Assembly: GCA_003693905.1 (NCBI GenBank)
Contig: RFLL01000375.1
Location: forward strand, 1 to 5,264
Length of the DNA stretch: 5,264 nt
From: Alphaproteobacteria bacterium
GTDB lineage: Bacteria > Pseudomonadota > Alphaproteobacteria > Kiloniellales > J153
Direction: 5' to 3'
Positions within the stretch are counted from its first letter, which is position 1. Each line of letters starts with the position of its first letter. Made by a program: the position numbers and the translations under genes. Shown here in pieces: positions 1-5,264 of this stretch. The notes beneath the pieces are model-generated. The model saw only the letters and a program-made list of their open reading frames with translations, was not told the DNA's origin and did not search any database.

Positions 1-779
1 CGCAGCTTCTCCTTGGCGGCTGAACCGTCGATACGGCCCCGCTCCCGCCAGCGTTCGAGCGGGCAGTCCGATGGCACGGCCTCGACGCCGCCGAAGCGGC
101 TGGCGTGGATCAGAAGCCAAAGGGCTGAGAAATCGGCAAAGAGCCCTTCGGTGAAAATCATCTCGAGGTTTGCTTCGATCCAGGCCGGACGTGTGAGACT
201 TGCGTTGTCCCGCATAAGACGCAGCGTGCAGCCGTCCGAGGCCAACCCCCAAAGGGCGTGCTCATCGGCGTTCAGATACTCCTGCAGGAGTTGGGTGGCC
301 GAGCGGCGGCGGGTCTCGTCTCCAAATTGCGTCAGGGGCTCGTCGACGCCGGTTCTGCGGCCGTCGGCTGGCGCTGTGGGCGCGATGACGATCGGAGTCT
401 TTCCGCCATGAGCTGCGTGCCGGATCGGAAAACTGCGTCCGGACAGGCTGACAACACCGGTTCCCTCGATGTTCGCAAAGCCGAAACAGTCCCGGAGGAG
501 TTCGAGCACAAAGGTCCGCGGAGCGCTGGCGTTGCCGGCGCGCGCGGCGTCGAAGCGCTCCCAGTGTGCCAGCGCAATCTGGTAGAAGCGGGCAATCTCA
601 TCGCGCAGCTTCAGGCCACGGAGAATGCCATAGCTCTCCTCCGATTGATCGGGCATGTCGAAGGCGGCAACGCGGGTCACGACCTCCGGCGGCAGCAAGC
701 CGCCGACAATTTCGATCGCGGCGAAATCGAGACGTGCTGTCCGGCGCGACTGGCGAGAGCGTTTGGTGGGTCTGGCCAT
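1..779 (-). CDS. Putative Eco57I-type/DrmMI-like N6-adenine DNA methyltransferase, N-terminal part (3' end outside window)
   Basis: Probably the modification enzyme of the system, transferring a methyl group from S-adenosylmethionine to adenine in DNA. Only the first 259 codons are present; the frame stays open to base 1. The start ATG at 779 has a strong GAGGAG 7 bases upstream. Residues 1-16 are very basic (7 Arg/Lys). Residues 50-72 contain GLKLRDEIARFYQIAL, and residues 161-230 contain a mixed region with YLNADEHALWGLASDG (168-183), LRLMRDNASLTRPAW (186-200) and FADFSALWLLIHASRF (214-229). These blocks resemble the N-terminal, pre-catalytic region of large Eco57I/PglX-type methylases of more than 1000 residues. 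This is recognition from memory, not alignment. The catalytic NPPY motif and SAM-binding FxGxG motif are expected beyond the window, so methylase activity is not shown by the sequence itself. The position directly after drmD is where class 1 DISARM carries drmMI, which supports the call. A restriction-type protein with a similar N-terminus is the main alternative. Confidence 0.72.
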   Translation of the reverse strand, partial: MARPTKRSRQSRRTARLDFAAIEIVGGLLPPEVVTRVAAFDMPDQSEESYGILRGLKLRDEIARFYQIALAHWERFDAARAGNASAPRTFVLELLRDCFGFANIEGTGVVSLSGRSFPIRHAAHGGKTPIVIAPTAPADGRRTGVDEPLTQFGDETRRRSATQLLQEYLNADEHALWGLASDGCTLRLMRDNASLTRPAWIEANLEMIFTEGLFADFSALWLLIHASRFGGVEAVPSDCPLERWRERGRIDGSAAKEKL

Positions 780-786
780 CAAATCT

Positions 787-792
787 CTCCTC
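787..792 (-). promoter_or_regulatory. Ribosome-binding site of the methylase gene, overlapping the drmD stop
   Basis: GAGGAG shares its first two bases with the TGA stop of drmD (793-791) and lies 7 bases before the ATG at 779. This is a near-consensus site and fixes the start of the methylase gene. The overlap with the stop codon indicates translational coupling between drmD and the methylase. Confidence 0.7.
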
Positions 793-3592
793 AGAGCGCA
801 GGCATAAGGACATAGAAGCCGATCACATCGACCGGAGAGATAGCCTCGACCTCGACTTGCGCCCGCGACCCGAGCGCCTGACGGACGCGGGTATGGTCTT
901 CCGCCAGTTTCTGCGCGCGCTCGGCAGCATGGGCACTGAGCATGGGGGCAAGGTCCGGCAGGGCGCCGAGGCCCCGTTCGATTTCCTCCCGGCGGATTGT
1001 TTCTGGTAGATCGTCGCTGTCGCGATCGATCAGCCTGAAGGCATCCTCTCCCGCAAGCAGCCGAGTCTGGTTGGTTGCCGAGATGGCGAGGGCGGCGGCT
1101 TCCTCGGCCATGCTGAAATTCGGGCCGAGTTTGCCGCGCGCGTTCAGCCGATGCCGGATGCGCAGGATCGCGAGCCAGGTCACTTCATCCAGCCCTGCAC
1201 ACTCCCAGGCGCCCGTTCTCGGTAATGCGGCCAGGTCGTCTTCGCGCGCGAAAGGATCGAGCGCCTGCTCGAGGAAGGTTTCGGCTAGAACGCCCGGAAG
1301 CGGATGGGCGCGATGAACGGAGACGCATCCAGCCGGCGGACGTGCCGAGAAGCCGATTCTGATCGGCTTGTCCGTCGCCTCCTCGATGAGGCTTTCGGCT
1401 ACGAAGCGTTCGCGAAAACCCTCCGGCGTAAGGTGGACGGGGGCTTTGTATCCACCACCGTTAAGAGGCGTGAGCGCCGCGTTGAGGCGCTTCATGGCCT
1501 GAACGACGAAGCGCTCCGTGTCCGCATATCCGCCGAGCGCGGCCTGCGTCGCGTCCCATTCCTTGGCGACCTCTTCGGGTTTCAGCGCGTGCTGGGCGAA
1601 AATCGTGCGGGATCTCTTCTCTTTCTCTGAGGCGTTCTCCCATGCCATGTCGATCCGGCGCGCTTCTTCCGAAGCGTCGAAATCGAAATCCAGAGCCAAC
1701 TGTCTGTGTTCCCTTGCCCGCAGCAAGACCGCGGACATCAGGGCTTTCGTCAGGCTTCCGTTGTCGTCGGGCAGGGGAACGCGAACACCGGTTCGTTTCT
1801 CGATCGCTCGCGCCTTGCGCAGGATGACGTTGAGAACGGCGCCATCGACGGGATTGTTCTCCCCATACATAAGCACGGAGCGGACAACCGGACTCTTCTG
1901 ACCGAACCGGTCGACGCGACCTTCCCTTTGCTGATGGCGGGTTGGGTTCCAGGATAGATCGTAGTGGATCACGGCATCGAACCAGTCCTGCAGGTTGATG
2001 CCCTCCGACAAGCAGTCGGTCGCGACCAGTATGCGCCTTTCGTGACGCCCGAGTTCTTCGACACGGGCTTCTCGTTCTTCGGACGGCAATGCGCCCGTGA
2101 CGATTTCCACCGTGTGGCTCTTGAACGCATCGGTCAGCGCCGCCGCGAGTTGCTCGGCGGTCGCGATGTAGCGGCAGAACACGACGGGCGAGAAGCCTTC
2201 GGTCGTCAGTTCCTTCAGGGCCTTGATCAGCGCCTTGTATTTCGGATCGGCGGCTATGTCGGCGGACAGTTCCTCAGCTTGGCGGATCAGCGCCGCGAGA
2301 CGTGGATCGTCGATGCCGGCGCCGGGCTCCAGATCGTCTTCGACGAGTTCCTCGTCGTCGAGGGTCTGCGCTGCGAGATGCTGTTCCGACACTTCCTCTG
2401 CATCTAACTGCGCCCGGGTCTTCAACGCTCTGGCCGCAGCAGCCGGGCTGGAGCCGACGCAGCGCATCAAGGCAAGCGTGCCCCAAAAAGCGAGGCGCTG
2501 ACGCAGGTCACCCTCTTCCGATGTGACCACCTCGGCGCAGTAGTCCAAAACCTGCTCATAGAAGGCTTCGTATTCCCCGGTGAGGCGGTATTTGACAGGT
2601 TCCTTTGGCTCTTCTCGCTGCGGGAAAAGACCGGGCTCACGCCATGCATCGATGTCCCGCCGCCGCCGTTGAATGAAGTGTCTGGCAAGCCTTTCACGAA
2701 GGCTCTGCCCCGCCTCGCCCGATAGCTCCGGCAAGCGGACGAACTCCTTGTCGATCAGACCGAGAAGATTGTGGAAGGCGGTCTCGTCACCGGAATGCGG
2801 CGTAGCCGTGAGTAGGACCATGTGGCGCTCGGCATCATCGGCCAACGAGCGGACCAACTCGTATCGGCGTTGCCGACCACGACCACCGCTTACCGAGGCA
2901 TGAACCTCATCGACGACCACCATTTCCGGACAGGCGCGTTTGAAATCGAAAAAGCGGCGCTCGCTCTTGATGAAATCGAGACTGACTACCGTGAAAGGAT
3001 AAGCTTCGAAGATGCTTGTCGAATTGGGAAGGTCCCGTTCGAGCCTGGCGGCCGCCGAAGCCGTGACCGGCGTCGCCGGGATGGAGAACTTGGAATCCAG
3101 TTCGTGCGTCCATTGCTCCACCAGATGCGGCGGGCACAGAACCGTGAAACGACCAATCTCGCCGCGGTCGAGCATCTCGCGCAGGATCAATCCAGCTTCT
3201 ATCGTCTTGCCGATGCCGACATCATCGGCGATCAGCAGGCGGATCGTCTCCAGGCGCAGCGCCATCATGAGAGGGGCCAGTTGATAGGCGCGGGGCTCGA
3301 AGTTGATCCGGCCTGCACTTCGGAACGGACCAGCGCCCCGGCGCAGGGACAGGCGAAGGGCATCCCGGAGAAGCTGCGCCGCATCCCGCCCTCCCGTGCG
3401 CTCCGCATTGGGAGCATCGAAACTTGCGTAGGAGACCGGCTCGCTCTCAAGCTCAGGCAGGATCGTCTCGATTTCAGCCTCGGAGCCCGTGAGAGGCCGC
3501 AAGGCGAGCGCCGCGTTGGCTTCGACCACAACCCATTCCCGGCCGCGCGCCCGGACAAGCTCGCCTGGTGAATACTGTTCCGCGACGCCCAT
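791..3592 (-). CDS. drmD: DISARM-type SNF2-like helicase DrmD
   Basis: ATP-dependent superfamily 2 DNA translocase of the SNF2 class, predicted to be the accessory helicase of a DISARM-family anti-phage system. Complete, 933 residues. The N-terminal block SPGELVRARGREWVVV (8-23) is a hallmark of this family. RecA lobe 1 carries RAYQL (101-105), Walker A DDVGIGKT (123-130), the Walker B/motif II box DEVH (228-231) and motif III LTATPHSG (261-268), followed by HFIQRRRRDID (305-315). An acidic linker (397-430) separates the lobes. Lobe 2 carries VVFCRY (470-475), motif V ATDCLSEGINLQ (524-535) and motif VI QREGRVDRFGQ (555-565). All catalytic motifs look intact. The C-terminal third (about 600-933) is family-specific, with a helical region near 885-908 and a hydrophobic end (FYVLMPAL). 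The start at ATG 3592 is supported by a G-rich ribosome-binding site 7 bases upstream and by the conserved N-terminus directly after it. The methylase gene follows 11 bases after the TGA stop. Other SNF2 or RapA-like helicases are an alternative, but the N-terminal block and the neighbours favour DrmD. Confidence 0.88.
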   Translation of the reverse strand: MGVAEQYSPGELVRARGREWVVVEANAALALRPLTGSEAEIETILPELESEPVSYASFDAPNAERTGGRDAAQLLRDALRLSLRRGAGPFRSAGRINFEPRAYQLAPLMMALRLETIRLLIADDVGIGKTIEAGLILREMLDRGEIGRFTVLCPPHLVEQWTHELDSKFSIPATPVTASAAARLERDLPNSTSIFEAYPFTVVSLDFIKSERRFFDFKRACPEMVVVDEVHASVSGGRGRQRRYELVRSLADDAERHMVLLTATPHSGDETAFHNLLGLIDKEFVRLPELSGEAGQSLRERLARHFIQRRRRDIDAWREPGLFPQREEPKEPVKYRLTGEYEAFYEQVLDYCAEVVTSEEGDLRQRLAFWGTLALMRCVGSSPAAAARALKTRAQLDAEEVSEQHLAAQTLDDEELVEDDLEPGAGIDDPRLAALIRQAEELSADIAADPKYKALIKALKELTTEGFSPVVFCRYIATAEQLAAALTDAFKSHTVEIVTGALPSEEREARVEELGRHERRILVATDCLSEGINLQDWFDAVIHYDLSWNPTRHQQREGRVDRFGQKSPVVRSVLMYGENNPVDGAVLNVILRKARAIEKRTGVRVPLPDDNGSLTKALMSAVLLRAREHRQLALDFDFDASEEARRIDMAWENASEKEKRSRTIFAQHALKPEEVAKEWDATQAALGGYADTERFVVQAMKRLNAALTPLNGGGYKAPVHLTPEGFRERFVAESLIEEATDKPIRIGFSARPPAGCVSVHRAHPLPGVLAETFLEQALDPFAREDDLAALPRTGAWECAGLDEVTWLAILRIRHRLNARGKLGPNFSMAEEAAALAISATNQTRLLAGEDAFRLIDRDSDDLPETIRREEIERGLGALPDLAPMLSAHAAERAQKLAEDHTRVRQALGSRAQVEVEAISPVDVIGFYVLMPAL

Positions 3593-3596
3593 GCAT

Positions 3597-5264
3597 CTAT
3601 CCCCCCAGCAACGCGCTTATTTCGGCTTCAAATGCCGCGTGGGCCGCCGGATCATTCGGCCTTTCCAGAACCCTGATACCCTTGGCGACGAGCCTTGCGC
3701 GCAATTCCTCGTCGATCTCGCCTTCTTCGATCACGATCAATCTGGCTTTGCGCCAGACATTCGAAAAACTCACCCCGTCAACAATCAGCGGGCTGTTGTC
3801 CGGCGGCACGAGGCTGTCGGTCTTTCCGCTCAGGGAGGAGAAGCTCTCCGCGGACAACTTGTCGGCATGCGCCAAGCGTAGAAGGAAGGACAGGGCGTTT
3901 CCGTCTCTCCGATCGATGTATTCGTGGTCCGGCTGGTTGAAATAGGACAGCACGCACCGATAACAGCCAGCCACGCATTCAGGGTCGCCCAGTTCAGCAA
4001 GCTTGCTTGAATCGGTCCGTGCGGCGGCAAAGCTTGCTGGATCATAATGCATGATCTCGATCGCCTTTTTGGCGACCCGGATAAGCCCGTCGGGCTCACC
4101 TACGAGCTGCGCAAGAGCGCCAGCGCCGCCTTCGGCCGACTCATAGAACAGCAGTGCGTTGCGCTCTTCGGTACTCGGCGTGGGCTCGACGAGGATTTCT
4201 CCCTCCTCCAGTTGGAAGACTGCCTCGATGCCCCGGGCAAGCGCATGCTGAATCGTGGTCAGGGTTCTCCGGTTGTCGTGTCCGAGATCAGCGATCCAGC
4301 GTTGCGGGAAGCGTAGAAGCAGTGCGTTCTTGCGATCTTCGACCAAGGGGACGATGAGCTGTCGCAGAATTTCAGGTCGGTTCTCCTCGCCGGCCTCTCC
4401 ATTCTCTTTCCTTTCGCCGAGCCAGACACCGGACTTGGGATTGATGAAGAACCCAACCTTATCCTTGTCCTTGCGGCGGCGCAGGCCCTTGTTAATTCGG
4501 CTGATCCAGGCAGCCTGCGCAAAGTCGAGCGTAACAATCTCTCCGTCTGCATCTGTTATCGTCTGCTGGCTCTTGAAGCTCGCATTCTCGAAGGAGAATG
4601 TCGTTTGCAGATCGAATCCCTGGCGTTTGCGGTCCTCATCATTCGAGGTAATGCGCTCCGCAGGACGGGTGCCGACATTCTCAATGCGATAGAGATTGTG
4701 AACCAGGATCGCGCCACCCAGTTTGGCGCCACAAACATGACACTTCTCGGGATGCTCTCCCGGATGCCCTGCGCCACACATTTTGCAAATGGCGCGGCTT
4801 TGAGTGGTCAGCAGGCCGTCCGGCCGGTCGCCGGCCTCTTTTAGAAGTGCGCGGTCGACCCGGAACGCACGCCCCTCGTGATATACGAGGCTCTGAGGGC
4901 CGAACTCCGATATGGCCAGGAACCGCGGACGCTGGATGTAGCGTTGGGTCTTGCCGTCCGAGTTTCCGGGGACATAGGCCATCAGGGGAAGGCGCGGAAA
5001 GTTGTAGCCTGGCAGGAAGCCTTCCGTCGCAAGATACCGGTACAGATAGAAATCGTTGTTTTGGGTCGAGGACGCCTGCAGTAGCGTTTTCCGCTGCCAA
5101 TTGCCCATCGCAAGTCGGCTTTCTGCCGCTTTCCGCTCCTGCGGTGAGATCGAATAGTCATTGAGGGTTTGCGTTGCGAGATCTACGGTCCGCTCCGCCG
5201 CCGCCAGAAGATCGCGCCACCGGTCAAACGTACGATCAAAGGTAGCGGGCGCGCCAGCAATCAA
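3597..5264 (-). CDS. DUF1998-domain protein, C-terminal part; DrmB-like or the end of a DruE/DrmA-B-type giant helicase (5' end outside window)
   Basis: Likely component of a DISARM- or Druantia-type anti-phage complex that acts on DNA in the cytoplasm. Residues are numbered from the codon at 5264. An N-terminal helical stretch (about 10-65) leads to a conserved-looking block NNDFYLYRYLATEGFLPGYN (69-88). A four-cysteine zinc-binding motif follows (C160-x2-C163, C175-x2-C178). The DUF1998 core lies at about 335-440, with YESAEGGAGAL (374-384) and the cysteine cluster C430-x3-C434-x2-C437 in the context GCYRCVLSY. A tail of about 90 residues ends in LLGG and a TAG stop. The first codon is TTG at the very edge of the window with no visible ribosome-binding site, and the frame is open to the edge, so the real gene almost certainly continues upstream. 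The 69-88 block resembles the region after the helicase core in long DUF1998 helicases (from memory of the family), which favours a fused helicase over a stand-alone DrmB. No helicase motif is visible here. The DUF1998 assignment is firm; DrmB versus DruE is not resolved. The drmD gene starts 4 bases after the stop. Confidence 0.85.
   Translation of the reverse strand: MIAGAPATFDRTFDRWRDLLAAAERTVDLATQTLNDYSISPQERKAAESRLAMGNWQRKTLLQASSTQNNDFYLYRYLATEGFLPGYNFPRLPLMAYVPGNSDGKTQRYIQRPRFLAISEFGPQSLVYHEGRAFRVDRALLKEAGDRPDGLLTTQSRAICKMCGAGHPGEHPEKCHVCGAKLGGAILVHNLYRIENVGTRPAERITSNDEDRKRQGFDLQTTFSFENASFKSQQTITDADGEIVTLDFAQAAWISRINKGLRRRKDKDKVGFFINPKSGVWLGERKENGEAGEENRPEILRQLIVPLVEDRKNALLLRFPQRWIADLGHDNRRTLTTIQHALARGIEAVFQLEEGEILVEPTPSTEERNALLFYESAEGGAGALAQLVGEPDGLIRVAKKAIEIMHYDPASFAAARTDSSKLAELGDPECVAGCYRCVLSYFNQPDHEYIDRRDGNALSFLLRLAHADKLSAESFSSLSGKTDSLVPPDNSPLIVDGVSFSNVWRKARLIVIEEGEIDEELRARLVAKGIRVLERPNDPAAHAAFEAEISALLGG
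3600..3606 (-). promoter_or_regulatory. Ribosome-binding site of drmD
   Basis: The sequence GGGGGGA lies inside the last codons of the DUF1998 gene and ends 7 bases before the ATG at 3592. A second ATG at 3596-3594 is only 3 bases from this site and is in another frame, so the spacing picks 3592. The overlap with the upstream coding end suggests that ribosomes finishing the DUF1998 gene restart on drmD. It is a partial match to the consensus AGGAGG. Confidence 0.6.

Larger units (their letters stand above)
1..5264 (-). other. Operon: DUF1998 protein, DrmD helicase, methylase (DISARM-related defence locus)
   Basis: Three minus-strand genes cover the window with only 4 and 11 non-coding bases between them, so a single transcript is likely. 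The combination of a DUF1998 protein, a DrmD-type helicase and an adenine methylase is characteristic of DISARM-family phage defence. The textbook class 1 order is drmD, drmMI, drmA, drmB, drmC; here the DUF1998 gene comes before drmD. Neither drmA as a separate gene nor the phospholipase-D-family drmC is seen, but both flanks of the locus are cut by the window. No promoter or terminator is present inside it. Confidence 0.7.

Noticed and set aside
258..815. Plus-strand open frame of 185 codons antisense to the methylase start
   Set aside because: It is antisense to a frame with conserved protein blocks and a good ribosome-binding site. Its own product resembles no family known to me.
2822..3571. 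Plus-strand open frame of 249 codons opposite the N-terminal part of drmD
   Set aside because: It lies wholly antisense to the conserved helicase lobe 1, has no recognisable domain or convincing ribosome-binding site, and is the kind of long shadow frame expected in GC-rich DNA.
3594..3596. Alternative ATG for drmD, one base after the DUF1998 stop
   Set aside because: It is in a different frame from the DrmD protein and only 3 bases from the G-rich ribosome-binding site. The ATG at 3592 leads directly into the conserved N-terminus.
5262..5264. TTG at the window edge as the true start of the DUF1998 gene
   Set aside because: The upstream region is not visible, so no ribosome-binding site can be shown. 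The frame is open to the edge and the sequence looks internal to a longer protein.
1..5264. CRISPR array, tRNA, IS element, attachment site or intrinsic terminator
   Set aside because: No spaced direct repeats, cloverleaf-like sequence, transposase or terminal inverted repeats, or hairpin with a T-run were seen. The window is essentially all coding.

Overview
The window holds three genes, all on the minus strand and packed head to tail, with almost no non-coding DNA. In transcription order they are: (1) the C-terminal 555 residues of a large DUF1998-type protein that enters from beyond base 5264; (2) a complete 933-residue SNF2-type helicase that matches DrmD of the DISARM anti-phage system; and (3) the first 259 residues of a large protein that leaves the window at base 1 and looks like the N-terminus of an Eco57I-type N6-adenine DNA methyltransferase (DrmMI/PglX-like). 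The gaps are 4 and 11 bases, and each downstream gene has a purine-rich ribosome-binding site at or over the upstream stop. This is very likely one operon with translational coupling.

The set of parts (DUF1998 protein, DrmD-type translocase, adenine methylase) points to a chromosomal or island-borne anti-phage defence system of the DISARM family or a close relative. The order is not the textbook class 1 order (drmD, drmMI, drmA, drmB, drmC), because here the DUF1998 gene precedes drmD. The visible N-terminal part of the DUF1998 protein also looks like the end of a longer helicase, not the start of a free-standing DrmB. The locus may therefore encode a fused DrmA/DrmB-like or DruE-like giant helicase, with DrmD and the methylase following it. 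The decisive parts, namely the helicase motifs of gene 1 and the NPPY and SAM motifs of gene 3, lie outside the window.

Base composition is high in GC (about 68-70% in the hand-counted 60-base lines starting at 61 and 841) with strong G/C preference at third codon positions. This fits a GC-rich proteobacterium, perhaps an alphaproteobacterium, but no taxonomic marker is present. Part of the DUF1998 gene is clearly poorer in GC (about 52-53% in the lines starting at 4501 and 4561).

By analogy with DISARM, the methylase would mark or scan host DNA, while the DUF1998 protein and the helicases would recognise and process incoming unmodified phage DNA. This is inference from family membership. 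No RNA gene, mobile element, repeat array, promoter or terminator was found. The promoter is presumably upstream of base 5264.
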